DNA from: Bacteroidetes bacterium QS_8_68_28
GTDB lineage: Bacteria > Bacteroidota > Rhodothermia > Rhodothermales > Salinibacteraceae
Length of the DNA stretch: 48,029 nt
Assembly (NCBI GenBank): GCA_003022485.1
Contig: PXTS01000019.1
Span: 1-48,029, forward strand
Direction: 5' to 3'
The notes beneath the pieces are model-generated. The model had not been told where the DNA came from. It searched no databases and worked only from the letters and a program-made list of their open reading frames with translations. Positions 38,992-46,642 of the stretch are shown in pieces. The position numbers and the translations under genes were made by a program. Each line of letters begins with the position of its first letter. Positions within the stretch are counted from its first letter, which is position 1.

Positions 38992-39145
38992 ACACGCGCG
39001 CCAGCCCGAGGCTCACGCCCCGGCCGTCCGCCGCTGTCGAGACGCTTGGCCTCCTCCACCCGGGCGACGCCGAGCAGCCCACTGAGGCCGACCTCACGGT
39101 GAAAGCCGCTGGAGGACGCGTTCGGCGGATAGCCCGCTGCCGCCA
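38987..39145 (-). pseudogene. Possible outer-membrane beta-barrel C-terminal remnant
   Basis: On the minus strand the sequence reads GYPPNASSSGFHREVGLSG then LLGVARVEEAKRLDS, and after a one-base change of frame DGRGVSLGLARVF with a TGA stop. Alternating hydrophobic residues and a final phenylalanine are the pattern of the last strands of an outer-membrane barrel. No upstream part of such a gene exists; the region further right is the DprA-like gene's leader. This is a short match by pattern only, so it could be chance. The 280-bp gap it lies in (38954-39234) holds nothing else recognisable. Confidence 0.35.
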
Positions 39146-39234
39146 GGCACCCGCGGCGCGCCTCTGCCAGCTACGTGCGCGCAAGGCGGATAGGATCCTT
39201 GCCTCTTGCTCTTTCGCTCGCCTGCCTCCACCCC

Positions 39235-40152
39235 GTGGCTGCTTCCTCCGATCCCCCTACGCCCGACGATTCAGCAACCTTTGCCCTCGCACTTCTTTCC
39301 CTCGACGGCGTGGGCCGTGTGACGGCGCAGCGCCTCACCGAGCACTTCGACGGCCCGGGCGACCTGCGCAGCTACCCGCGCGAGCAGGTCTTTCTGCGCA
39401 TCAAGGGCGTGGCGAACGCGGAAGCGATCACCGAGCGCCTCTTTGAGGGCGACGCACTGCCGGAAGCCCGTGCCCGCGCCGAGAAGCGCATCGGAGTCCT
39501 TGCCGAGCAGGGCGTGCGGCTGCTCTGCCCGTCCTCCGACGACTGGCCGCGCGGGTTGGACGCGCTTGGACGTCCCCATCGCCCGCTCCTGCTCTGGGCA
39601 CACGGCTCTACTGACGCCCTGCACCCGCCGTCGGTAGCGTTCCTGGCGCGCCCGCCGATGGACGAAGGCCCCTTCGAGCGTGCGCAGGCGCTGGCCGGGC
39701 ACCTCCTCGCACGCGGCGGCGTGCCAGTCGTGGGTGCGCAAAACGGCTTCGACGTGGCGCTCGCCAAGCGCGCCGCCGGGCAGAACGCGCCTGCCGTGCT
39801 GGTGGCCGCCTGCGGGCTGGCGCAGGTGCCGCGCAAGCTCCGCCCCGCCGCCAGCCGGGCCGTGCGCGCCGGCGGCCTCCTGCTTTCGCCCTTCCCGATG
39901 CAACACGGCCCCTTCGACCACGATGACCGCGAGGGCGCACTCGTGCAGGCCGCTCTCGCCCGTACCGCCGTCTTCGCGCTCCCCGAGAGCGACGACGCGC
40001 CCGAAGCCCGCGCCCTTGAATGGGCCATGGGCGCCGACCGCCCCGCTTTCGTGCTGGACAAGCACGCCCCCAGCGGCGCGCGTCCCGTACGCGGCCCCGA
40101 CGACTTCGACGCCGTCCTCGAAACGGCCACGCGCGAGAACGGTGAATCGTAG
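39235..40152 (+). CDS. Divergent DprA/Smf-like protein
   Basis: From the GTG at 39235 the product is 305 residues. The first 85 residues resemble the helix-hairpin-helix front part of DprA (LALLSLDGVGRVTAQRLTEH). Then comes LLCPSSDDWPRGLDALGRPHRPLLLWAHGS, the equivalent of the DprA entry P-x-x-YP-x-x-L..D-x-P-x-x-L-x-x-x-G. The Rossmann part is strongly changed: the usual GSR, the SGLA-x-GID stretch and the F-P-x-RNRIIA motif are replaced by APAVLVAACGLAQVP, GGLLLSPFPM and FDHDDREGALVQAALA. DprA loads RecA on incoming single-stranded DNA in competence. Loss of the RNR region suggests an altered ligand or a different job. Length is shorter than typical DprA and the C-terminal winged helix is missing. 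Confidence 0.65.
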   Translation: MAASSDPPTPDDSATFALALLSLDGVGRVTAQRLTEHFDGPGDLRSYPREQVFLRIKGVANAEAITERLFEGDALPEARARAEKRIGVLAEQGVRLLCPSSDDWPRGLDALGRPHRPLLLWAHGSTDALHPPSVAFLARPPMDEGPFERAQALAGHLLARGGVPVVGAQNGFDVALAKRAAGQNAPAVLVAACGLAQVPRKLRPAASRAVRAGGLLLSPFPMQHGPFDHDDREGALVQAALARTAVFALPESDDAPEARALEWAMGADRPAFVLDKHAPSGARPVRGPDDFDAVLETATRENGES

Positions 40153-40264
40153 ATGGTGGGCGGTATGGCGCCGTTCACGGCCGTTGCAGCAAAAAAGCCT
40201 GCGATGAACGCATCAGGGCGTGGCAGGCCCTCACTCACGACCTTCCCACTCTCTCCTTTTTCTC

Positions 40265-41218
40265 TTGCCAGGCGTCCTCTTCGTCTTCCTCGACGGCATC
40301 GGGCTGGAGCCGCCCGGGGCGGGCAATCCGCTGTTTGTTAACGACTTACCGGCCTTTCGAACACTCGCCGGCGGGCACGACTGGACCAGCGAAGCCCCGG
40401 CCCTCGGCACGGGCGACCACGTCTTTCGCCTCATTGACGCACGACTGGGCACGGACGGCCTCCCCCAGAGCGGCACCGGCCAAGCCACGCTCTTCACCGG
40501 CGAAAACTGCGTGGAGCGCGCCGGGCGCCACTTCGGCCCGTTCCCGCACTCCACGGCCAAGCCCGTCCTCGCCGAGCGGACCGTCTTCCACAAAGTCCAG
40601 GCGCGCTTCGGCGAAAGCGAAGCGCCGTGCGCTTTTGCCAATGCCTACCCGCCGCGCTTTTTCGCCCACGCTCAGAAGCGCGGGCGTTGGACCGTCACCA
40701 CACGCGCCGCGCGGGGAGCCGGCGTTCGCCTGCGCCGCCGCGCCGACCTCGACGCCGGCCGCGCCCTCGCCGCCGACCTCACCGCCGACGGATGGCGAGA
40801 GCACCTCAATCTCGACGTGCCGCGCCGCACGCCCGCCCAGGCCGGGCGCCGGCTCCTGCACCTCAGCCGCGATTACGCCTTCACGCTCTTCGAGTACTAC
40901 CTCACCGACAAGGCTGGTCATGGGCGCGGACCACGCACGCCCCAAAGCATCCTTGTCGACCTCGACGCCTTTTTCGGAGCGCTGCTGGACGACTTCCGCC
41001 CCGAGGAGGAACTGCTCGTCGTTGCCAGTGACCACGGCAATCTCGAAGACCCGTCGCGCAAGACGCACACGCTCGCGCCCGTGCCGCTGGTGGCCTACGG
41101 GCATGGCGCCCCCGCTTTCGCCGACGTCGAAGACCTGACGGGCGTCGTGCCCGCCGTGCTGAAAGCGCTACGCGCCGGAACTCGCGCGGATCGTCCCTCC
41201 CTGGAACCTACGGGATGA
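40265..41218 (+). CDS. Alkaline-phosphatase-superfamily metalloenzyme (phosphoglyceromutase-like)
   Basis: A TTG at 40265 opens the first strand (LPGVLFVFLDGIGLEPPGAG), giving 317 residues; a GTG at 40220 would add 15. Metal-binding motifs of the superfamily are present: the aspartate in FLDGIG, the nucleophile serine or threonine in LPQSGTGQATLFTGENC, then LTDKAGHGRG with Asp and His, and VASDHGNLEDPSRKTHT with Asp-His and a further His. This order fits cofactor-independent phosphoglycerate mutase and related phosphopentomutases, but the length is well below the 500 residues of GpmI, so the substrate is unknown. It is convergent with the HPr gene. Confidence 0.82.
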   Translation: MPGVLFVFLDGIGLEPPGAGNPLFVNDLPAFRTLAGGHDWTSEAPALGTGDHVFRLIDARLGTDGLPQSGTGQATLFTGENCVERAGRHFGPFPHSTAKPVLAERTVFHKVQARFGESEAPCAFANAYPPRFFAHAQKRGRWTVTTRAARGAGVRLRRRADLDAGRALAADLTADGWREHLNLDVPRRTPAQAGRRLLHLSRDYAFTLFEYYLTDKAGHGRGPRTPQSILVDLDAFFGALLDDFRPEEELLVVASDHGNLEDPSRKTHTLAPVPLVAYGHGAPAFADVEDLTGVVPAVLKALRAGTRADRPSLEPTG

Positions 41219-41231
41219 GGTGGGAAGCGCC

Positions 41232-41289
41232 CCCCTTCCTTTCGATAAAAAGGGGACCTTTTAGAAGAGGATCTTTTTAGAAGAGGATA
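41232..41289. terminator. Possible bidirectional terminator and duplicated AGAAGAGGAT element
   Basis: CCCCTT (41232-41237) can pair with AAGGGG (41250-41255) around a 12-base loop in the 106-bp convergent gap before the HPr gene, with AT-rich sequence on the 3' side. Next to it CTTTTAGAAGAGGAT occurs at 41259-41273 and again, with one extra T, at 41274-41289. The hairpin is modest; the duplication is clear. Confidence 0.45.
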
Positions 41290-41324
41290 TTTCGCTCCGG
41301 TTCGTCGCTCCGGCCCGCGCGTGC

Positions 41325-41594
41325 TCACTTCTCTTCCCCGAACCCCTCCTCGAAGAGCTGCGCCAGCGCCTCGGCGGCCTCTTCCTCGTCGCCCCCGTCG
41401 AAAACGAGCGTGAGCGTGGCCCCCTGCTCGGCGGCCAGCGTCATCACCCCGATGATGCTCTTGCCGTTGATTTCGTAGCCGTCCTTCTGGATGAGAAACT
41501 CGGCGTCGTAGTGGGAGGCTTCGCGCACGATCATTGAGGCCGGGCGCGTGTGCAACCCCGCGCGGTTGGTAACGACGACCTCGCGCTCGGTCAT
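41325..41594 (-). CDS. ptsH: HPr family phosphocarrier protein
   Basis: The 89-residue HPr has the phosphorylatable histidine at position 15 (NRAGLHTRPA) and the regulatory serine at position 46 (EINGKSIIGVMTLA), both exactly where the family has them. The end is acidic (GGDEEEAAEALAQLFEEGFGEE). HPr receives phosphate from enzyme I and passes it to sugar permeases; no other PTS gene is in the window, so the role may be regulatory, as in relatives with an incomplete PTS. It is the downstream neighbour of the polyprenyl synthase, adenylate kinase and envelope genes, which run on the same strand. A 16-bp duplication lies between its start and the polyprenyl synthase stop. Confidence 0.95.
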   Translation of the reverse strand: MTEREVVVTNRAGLHTRPASMIVREASHYDAEFLIQKDGYEINGKSIIGVMTLAAEQGATLTLVFDGGDEEEAAEALAQLFEEGFGEEK

Positions 41595-41634
41595 GGCTCG
41601 GGCGTTGCGGGTCTTTCGGAAATGGAGCGGCGCC

Positions 41635-41664
41635 GGTCTGCACGTGCGGCGGTCTGCACGTGCA
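41635..41664. repeat. 16-bp tandem duplication between the HPr and polyprenyl synthase genes
   Basis: GGTCTGCACGTGCGGC (41635-41650) is followed by GGTCTGCACGTGCATG (41651-41666), matching at the first 13 bases. It lies in the 83-bp gap upstream of HPr and includes the palindrome GCACGTGC in both copies. Confidence 0.85.
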
Positions 41665-41677
41665 TGCGGCGGCGGCG

Positions 41678-42775
41678 TTAGTGCAGGCGCGCCTGCATCT
41701 TACCAATGAGCCAGCGAAGCGTGCCGGCCGCCCCTCGCGCCCGGGCGTCTTCCGCCCGGCCGTCTTCCGGGTCGCCCGTCTCGCTGGGTAACGCGCGGTC
41801 CAGGTGCGCGGTGGCTGCCTCGGTGTAGCGCGCGACGGCGCGGCGCGCGTCGCTCAGTACCCCGAGCCGCGCCATCCGGCGGCGGGCCTCGTCGATCTCA
41901 CCGGAAGCCAGCCCGCTCTCGGCGGCACGCTCGAAGAGGGCACGCGCGTCTTCGGCATCGTCTTCGGCGGCACGCTCGCGGGCGCGCACCAGCAGGAACG
42001 TTTTCTTGCCCTCCCGAAGATCGCCGCCGACGGGCTTGCCCCAGCGCTCGGAGTCGGCGGTAAGGTCGAGGAGGTCGTCTTGGATCTGGAAGGCGCGGCC
42101 CAGCGCGGCGCCGGCATTGCGCAACGCTTCGGCGCGGGCGGGCGCGGTATCGCCGCAGAGGCCGCCCAGTTCCAGCGTGGCGCTCAAGAGCGCACCGGTT
42201 TTGCCATCGATCATGTCCAGGTACTCCTCGACAGAAACGGCCTCGCGCGTCTCGAAGGTCTTGTCGAGCGCCTGCCCTTCGCAGAGGCGGCGCGCCATGC
42301 GGCGGAAGGGACGCATCAGCGCCGCGAGATCCGTTTCAGCGCCGGCAGCGGCTTCGGCCAGGAGGTCGTAGGCGCGCACCAGCAGCAGATCGCCGGCCAG
42401 CAACGCCGTGCCGGTGTCCCACCGGCGGTGCACGGCCGGGCGCCCCCGACGCTCCTCGGCGTGGTCCATCACATCGTCGTGCACAAGCGTGAAGTTGTGG
42501 AAGGCCTCCACCGCCAGTGCCGCCGGGAGGGCGTCCTCGGTCTCTGCCCCGAACACCTCGGCCGCGAGCAGGAGCAGGACGGGCCGCAGGCGCTTGCCGT
42601 CACCGCCCAGGACGTAGCGCACCGGGTCGTAGAGTAGCGCGGGTTCTTCCCGAAGCTCCAGTTCGGCAAGCGCGTTATTCACCCGTTCGCGCAGGTGCTG
42701 GACGCGGTTTTCGGGAGCGGCCGAGGAATCGGCTTCGCAAGCCGAGTCGCGGCGCAAGGCGGCGGGCTCAGGCAT
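41678..42775 (-). CDS. Polyprenyl diphosphate synthase
   Basis: The 365-residue enzyme makes linear isoprenoid diphosphates by adding IPP units. The first aspartate-rich motif is LVHDDVMDHAEERRGRPAVH, the second is FQIQDDLLDL, and the KR-containing IPP-binding part is GGDGKRLRPVLLLL. A phenylalanine lies five residues before the first DD (HNFTLVHDD), the position that limits chain length, which suggests a short product such as GGPP, but this is inference. GKKTFLLVRA is the conserved late lysine region. The C-terminal 25 residues (GDPEDGRAEDARARG) are variable. The ATG at 42775 is about 40 bp from the adenylate kinase stop. Confidence 0.93.
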   Translation of the reverse strand: MPEPAALRRDSACEADSSAAPENRVQHLRERVNNALAELELREEPALLYDPVRYVLGGDGKRLRPVLLLLAAEVFGAETEDALPAALAVEAFHNFTLVHDDVMDHAEERRGRPAVHRRWDTGTALLAGDLLLVRAYDLLAEAAAGAETDLAALMRPFRRMARRLCEGQALDKTFETREAVSVEEYLDMIDGKTGALLSATLELGGLCGDTAPARAEALRNAGAALGRAFQIQDDLLDLTADSERWGKPVGGDLREGKKTFLLVRARERAAEDDAEDARALFERAAESGLASGEIDEARRRMARLGVLSDARRAVARYTEAATAHLDRALPSETGDPEDGRAEDARARGAAGTLRWLIGKMQARLH

Positions 42776-42814
42776 GGCGCGCAGGAACTTCAGGGCAAAA
42801 AAACGTCTGCCGCG

Positions 42815-43471
42815 TCAGCGCTCGGCCCGGGCCGGGGCTGCTGTTTCTTCGAGGACCGTCTCGATACGACCGTACACGTCCTCGAAGCTGCCGGTGCCGT
42901 CGACGCTCCGGTACGTCGCGCGGCCTTCATAATACGCGCGCACCGGGGCAGTTTCCTCGCGGTACACGTGAAGCCGCTTGCGGATGGCCTCGGGCTGGTC
43001 ATCGGGGCGTTGCACGATGAGGGCGTCGTCTATGTCGTCGGGGGGCGGCTTGGCTTCGAGGTGGAAGTTTTCGCCCGTTTCGGTGTGCACGCGGCGCTTG
43101 GAGAGGCGCGCGATGATCTCTTCGTCGGGCACATCAAGGTTGACGACCGCCGTGAGCGAGGCGTCTTCCTTTTCCAGAAACGCGGTGAGCCACTCGGCCT
43201 GCTGGAGGGTGCGCGGGTAGCCGTCCAGCACGAAGCCGCCCATGTCTTCGTCGGCGATGGCGTCCTCGGCGAGGCGACGCACCACGTCGTCGGGCACCAG
43301 CTCGCCGTCTTCGACGTAGGATTTGGCCTCCCGGCCGACGGGCGTTTCGTTTTCCATCGCCTCGCGGAGGATCTCGCCGGTCGAAATGTGGCGCAGGTCG
43401 TGGCGCTCGGACAGGAGGCGCGCTTGCGTGCCTTTGCCCGCGCCGGGGGGGCCGAAGAGTACGATGCGCAT
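42815..43471 (-). CDS. adk: Adenylate kinase
   Basis: The 218-residue enzyme balances ATP, ADP and AMP. From the ATG at 43471 it begins MRIVLFGPPGAGKGTQARLL with the P-loop at residues 7-15. The AMP-binding region has DLRHISTGEILREAM and the signature GFVLDGYPRTLQQAEWL, and the lid follows RLSKRRVHTETGENFHLEAK. The lid has no zinc cysteines. The C-terminal helix (RIETVLEETAAPA) is complete. An ATG at 43483 would add four residues; the P-loop spacing favours 43471. It lies between the small basic gene at 43523 and the polyprenyl synthase gene on the same strand. Confidence 0.97.
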   Translation of the reverse strand: MRIVLFGPPGAGKGTQARLLSERHDLRHISTGEILREAMENETPVGREAKSYVEDGELVPDDVVRRLAEDAIADEDMGGFVLDGYPRTLQQAEWLTAFLEKEDASLTAVVNLDVPDEEIIARLSKRRVHTETGENFHLEAKPPPDDIDDALIVQRPDDQPEAIRKRLHVYREETAPVRAYYEGRATYRSVDGTGSFEDVYGRIETVLEETAAPARAER

Positions 43472-43522
43472 AGGGGGCCGCAAGGAAGACCGTTCGGAGA
43501 AAGCGAAGCGAAAGCGTCGCCG

Positions 43523-43735
43523 TCAGAGACGACCAAGGTAGCACGCCGCCGCTTCGCTCGCAACGCCGCCTGCCTGCAAAAGCACGCGCAGCACGTTTTT
43601 TGCCGGCTCTTCGCGCGCCAAAGGCAAGAACGCCTTCGGTCGCTTCCAGCAAAAGCCCCCGCGCTGGTGCCGCGCGTACACCAGCGCGGCAGCCAGGGCC
43701 AGCCCTCGCACTACCGCACCCGGGGCCGCGTGCAC
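43523..43735 (-). CDS. Small hypothetical basic protein, about 70 residues
   Basis: A GTG at 43735, two bases after the stop of the preceding gene, opens a 70-residue frame: a hydrophobic helix (PGAVVRGLALAAALVYA) and then a basic part with FCWKRPKAFLPLAREEPAKN and a final LLQAGGVASEAAACYLGRL. The tight junction with the gene at 43737-44378 suggests translational coupling, which supports it being real. I do not recognise a family. The alternative is a chance frame in the 266-bp gap before adk. Confidence 0.4.
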   Translation of the reverse strand: MHAAPGAVVRGLALAAALVYARHQRGGFCWKRPKAFLPLAREEPAKNVLRVLLQAGGVASEAAACYLGRL

Positions 43736-43736
43736 T

Positions 43737-44378
43737 TCACTCCTGGCTGGACACCGCGCCGGCCACCGGGGCGGCCTCCTCACTGGCCGCCTCGACCTCG
43801 CGCGCGTCACCGGGCGGCAGCATTTGCTCGGAGGCAGCGTCCACGGCATATTTGACAGCCACGCTCACGAGAGTGCGCCCGGCCAGGTCCAGCACGGTGC
43901 GCAACAGGCCCTTCGACTCCGTCGGCGTGGCGGCCTTCCCTTCACGCACCACGAGCGGTTGCGCGCCGCTCAGGAGGCGTTCGGCCACCTCGCCGGGATC
44001 GTCGCCGCGCCGGGCGGCGGCACGCACTTCCTCGCGCACCGCGTCGCGGTAGTCGTCCAGCGGGGTGCGCGCGGCGGCCGCCTCACGCTTTTTGCGGCGG
44101 CGGCGCACCAGCCCGTAGCCGAGGGCCGCGCCGGCCAGGCCCAGCCCGCCCAGCACCGCCAAGGTGTATTGCTGCACGGTGCGCTCGGTCGTCTCCTGCG
44201 CCTCTCGCCCCGTGGCTTGTAGCTCCTGCCCGAGCCCGTCGAGATGCCCGTCCATCGACTCGGAGCGGCGGCGAAGCTGCTCTTCGATTTCCGCCCGAGT
44301 CAGTTCGCGCTTGGGCTCGGGCTGATCGGCGGGGGGCTGGTTCTGGGAGCGGGCGGTTGTCGTCTGGCCGTTGCTCAT
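43737..44378 (-). CDS. Single-span membrane protein, YqjD/DUF3618-like
   Basis: Starting at the ATG at 44378 the 213-residue product has a polar, glutamine- and proline-rich start, a helical part (LTRAEIEEQLRRRSESMDGH; LGQELQATGREAQETTERTV), one membrane span (LAVLGGLGLAGAALGYGLV) followed directly by RRRRKKRE, then a helical C-terminal domain (TVLDLAGRTLVSVAVKYAVD). The arrangement is like DUF3618 and YqjD proteins, which tether to the inner membrane and are often encoded beside YqjE/holin-like proteins, exactly as here. Function is unknown. It lies 82 bp after the holin-like gene on the same strand. Two related GGAAAACGG stretches sit just upstream of its start. Confidence 0.7.
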   Translation of the reverse strand: MSNGQTTTARSQNQPPADQPEPKRELTRAEIEEQLRRRSESMDGHLDGLGQELQATGREAQETTERTVQQYTLAVLGGLGLAGAALGYGLVRRRRKKREAAAARTPLDDYRDAVREEVRAAARRGDDPGEVAERLLSGAQPLVVREGKAATPTESKGLLRTVLDLAGRTLVSVAVKYAVDAASEQMLPPGDAREVEAASEEAAPVAGAVSSQE

Positions 44379-44460
44379 GCGGGGCGGCGGGAAAACGGTC
44401 ACGTAGGAAAACGGAAAAGTCGCCGCGTGGCGACTGCGGCAGCGCGCGAGGCGGCGGCCT

Positions 44461-44952
44461 CTACGCGCCATCGGACGAGGAAACGCGCTCCCCAGCGGCG
44501 CGCCCTTCCATGACGCGATCCTCGGAGACGGCCGCGCGCGTCCGGCTCGTGAACAGGCCGAAGCGCGGCTTCGCGGCAAAAAACAATCCCGCCACCGCGA
44601 ATAACACGACGGCGACTCCCAGAAACCCCAGAAAGAGCGCGCCAATCGTCCAACCGGTCCACGCGCTGATGATCCAGCTCACCCCGAAGCTCGCGGCCAG
44701 CAGCAACATGAGGCCGCCGACAACTCCAATCGTCCCGACGATGAAGTAGAGCACGAGCTTGTCGCCCCGCTCGTCGAGGCGCTCGAAGACCTTGATCTTG
44801 GCCAGCTTGTAGCGCAGCTCCAACCACGCGCGCACGTCGTCAGAGAGGCCCGTGGCGTGGCCGGCCAGACGACCCAGCGGGCCGCGGCCGGACGCGAGCT
44901 GGGGACCGGCGGGCGAATCTTCGGGGGAGGGAGAAGAAGCGTCGGATTCCAT
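44461..44952 (-). CDS. Phage holin family/DUF1469 (YqjE-like) membrane protein
   Basis: The protein is 163 residues from the ATG at 44952. A 50-residue acidic leader (SDASSPSPEDSPAG) is followed by an amphipathic helix (DDVRAWLELRYKLAKIKVFE) and two membrane spans (LVLYFIVGTIGVVGGLMLLL; GALFLGFLGVAVVLFAVAGL) separated by a short WIISAWTGW loop, and a polar tail. This is the layout of the holin superfamily III/YqjE group. Despite the name, chromosomal members are not tied to phages, and no phage genes are near. It heads a minus-strand run with the YqjD-like gene and perhaps the 70-residue gene. Confidence 0.8.
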   Translation of the reverse strand: MESDASSPSPEDSPAGPQLASGRGPLGRLAGHATGLSDDVRAWLELRYKLAKIKVFERLDERGDKLVLYFIVGTIGVVGGLMLLLAASFGVSWIISAWTGWTIGALFLGFLGVAVVLFAVAGLFFAAKPRFGLFTSRTRAAVSEDRVMEGRAAGERVSSSDGA

Positions 44953-45182
44953 AGACAGGGCGATGCGGGCGGCTATCGGGCGAACGCGCGGCAGGCGACC
45001 ACGCGAGAACAAGTAAGAGACCGGAACGGAGCCGTGCTGCCTCCGGCAGCTATAAACACAGGCTTTTTACATCGAAAAGCAAACCGCTGCGCTGCGTGCC
45101 CGGCCCGTCGGCCTGCGTCTCTGGCAGGCGCGTTCGTAGGTTGTTGCCGTTGCCGCTCTTGCTCCCGCTTTTCGCCTGCCCT
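44953..45182. other. Divergent spacer between the holin-like and Nfu N-terminal genes
   Basis: These 230 bases hold the divergent promoters. Most of the sequence is less GC-rich around 45050-45080 (TATAAACACAGGCTTTTTACATC), the best candidate for a promoter on the plus strand. An open frame enters from the left of the plus gene but has no conserved residues. Confidence 0.35.
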
Positions 45183-45473
45183 ATGCCGGATTTCAACACC
45201 GAGTCTACGCCCAACCCCAACAGCCTCAAGATCACCACCGACGCCGGTCCGTTCATCGAGGAGGGGCTGGCTTCCTTCGGCAGTGCCGAGGAGGCGGAGG
45301 GCCACCCGCTGGGGGAACGGCTCTTTTCCCTCGCGGGCGTCGAAAACCTACTCGTCATGCCCGAGTTTCTGACTGTCACCAAAGGCGCCGGGACGGAATG
45401 GGACCTGCTCTTGCCGAAGGTCGAGCGGGTCTTGGAGGCGCACTTCGACGCGGCCTCGTCCTCTGACGAGTAG
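45183..45473 (+). CDS. NifU N-terminal domain protein (Nfu_N)
   Basis: The 96-residue product consists of one Nfu N-terminal domain: TESTPNPNSLKITTDAGPF near the start, FGSAEEAEGHPLGERLFSLA, and GVENLLVMPEFLTVTKG. The domain lacks the CxxC cluster site of full Nfu proteins, which is normal for stand-alone N-domains; they are proposed to help iron-sulphur cluster delivery. The ATG at 45183 opens the TESTPNP start directly. It is divergent from the holin-like gene and convergent with the reductase gene at 45554. A tandem repeat follows 30 bp after the stop. Confidence 0.9.
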   Translation: MPDFNTESTPNPNSLKITTDAGPFIEEGLASFGSAEEAEGHPLGERLFSLAGVENLLVMPEFLTVTKGAGTEWDLLLPKVERVLEAHFDAASSSDE

Positions 45474-45503
45474 GAAGGAGCGGGCGTGCGCTGTGTCCAA
45501 TCG

Positions 45504-45530
45504 TTGCCAGCAGGGACATTGCCAGCAGGG
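45504..45530. repeat. 15-bp period duplication after the Nfu_N gene
   Basis: TTGCCAGCAGGG occurs at 45504-45515 and 45519-45530 in the 80-bp convergent gap between two stop codons. Confidence 0.85.
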
Positions 45531-45553
45531 GCCCCGCGGAAGACCGTGCGTGG

Positions 45554-46642
45554 TCAGAGGCCGGCGGCAAAGTCGAGCACCTCGCCTGCGCCGGGCGCGT
45601 TCAGCAGCCGGCGGTGCGCGGTGCCCGGCGATACCACGGGCGCAGGGCCGGCCAAGCGTTCGTGCAGTGCGGGACGCGCGACGACGGCGTGCACGGGGCT
45701 TTCGTCCCTGTCTCCCCGCGCATCGAGCCCGTCGTGCACCTCGCCCCGTTCGTCGTACTCGGTCCAGCGCAGGTGGCCGGGCGGCTGCACCTCGGGGGCA
45801 CCCCGGCTCACGAGAAACTCCAGTCCCTCGCCGTGGGCGTGCGACTGGCCCTGCGCTTCGAGAAAGGCCTTCTGCATCTGGAGCGCGCCGGGCGTGTCTT
45901 CGTGCGCGGGAAAAACGGCGCGGAAGCGGGCCATCGCGTCGAGGTACGGGTCGGGCGGCATGCCGGCGGGGGCCCAGACGAGGCGCACGCTGCCCCGCCC
46001 CCGGCCTTCGTAGAGCAGCGCGTCCTCGGCCAGTCCCTCGCGTGCGTCGCCGTCCTCATGCCCGTCGAGCACGGCGACAGTGAAAGCCATGACCCGCCAG
46101 CAGCGCCGCTCGGGCGGAATCTGTGCCTCCGCGCAACGCGCCTCGAAGTCTGCCCGTGCCTCGCCGTCCCCGCCCCCGACGGCCGCATCGGCCCGGTCCA
46201 AGGCATCCGTCAGAACCGGGCCCGTGGCAAAAGGGTCTTCGCCGGTTTCCTGCTGGAGGGTTGCCAGGAAGCGCGGCACGAGCGCGGGCGACGCTTCGGG
46301 CGGGCAAAAAACGCAGCGGTGGCCGGCGAGCCAAACCGCCAGCGCGGCGCGCAACCCCGCCGTCGGCGCGCCCTCTTCGCCAGGCGCTACGGCGACGGTC
46401 CTCGGCTTCGCAGGCGCGGTTCGCTCGCCCAGCCATGCGGTGAGCCGCTCCTCCGTCAGGCGGTGCGTGGCCGCGTTGACGGCGAAGGCAAGCGCCTCTT
46501 CGGTGAAGCGGTTCGGCGCCTCGAGCGTCTGCCCGACGGCCTCGGCGCGGGCCTCGTGCTCGGGATTGCGCCAGGCGCGGGCGGCGCGGGCCACCGCCTG
46601 GAGGCGCTCCAGGGCGTGCTCGCGGAGAAGCGGGCGGTTCAT
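45554..46642 (-). CDS. LuxC-like acyl-CoA reductase family protein
   Basis: The 362-residue product matches the short Bacteroidota form of acyl-CoA reductase (LuxC family) in its layout: an N-terminal helix (REHALERLQAVARAARAWRN), the stretch NRFTEEALAFAVNAATHRLT then EERLTAWL, a strand with VAVAPGEE where relatives have a G-x-x-P segment, and AVWLAGHRCVFCPPEASPAL resembling the SGH..KLSSKD region. A cysteine occurs at ERRCWRVMAF; whether it is the acyl-binding nucleophile cannot be decided. Such enzymes reduce acyl-CoA to aldehyde. The start codon overlaps the stop of the diadenylate-cyclase gene (ATGA, 46639-46642), so translation is coupled. Confidence 0.55.
   Translation of the reverse strand: MNRPLLREHALERLQAVARAARAWRNPEHEARAEAVGQTLEAPNRFTEEALAFAVNAATHRLTEERLTAWLGERTAPAKPRTVAVAPGEEGAPTAGLRAALAVWLAGHRCVFCPPEASPALVPRFLATLQQETGEDPFATGPVLTDALDRADAAVGGGDGEARADFEARCAEAQIPPERRCWRVMAFTVAVLDGHEDGDAREGLAEDALLYEGRGRGSVRLVWAPAGMPPDPYLDAMARFRAVFPAHEDTPGALQMQKAFLEAQGQSHAHGEGLEFLVSRGAPEVQPPGHLRWTEYDERGEVHDGLDARGDRDESPVHAVVARPALHERLAGPAPVVSPGTAHRRLLNAPGAGEVLDFAAGL

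Noticed and set aside
44461-44952. Holin-like gene as a sign of a prophage
   Set aside because: Its layout is that of chromosomal YqjE/DUF1469 proteins and no phage structural, lysis or integrase gene is near.
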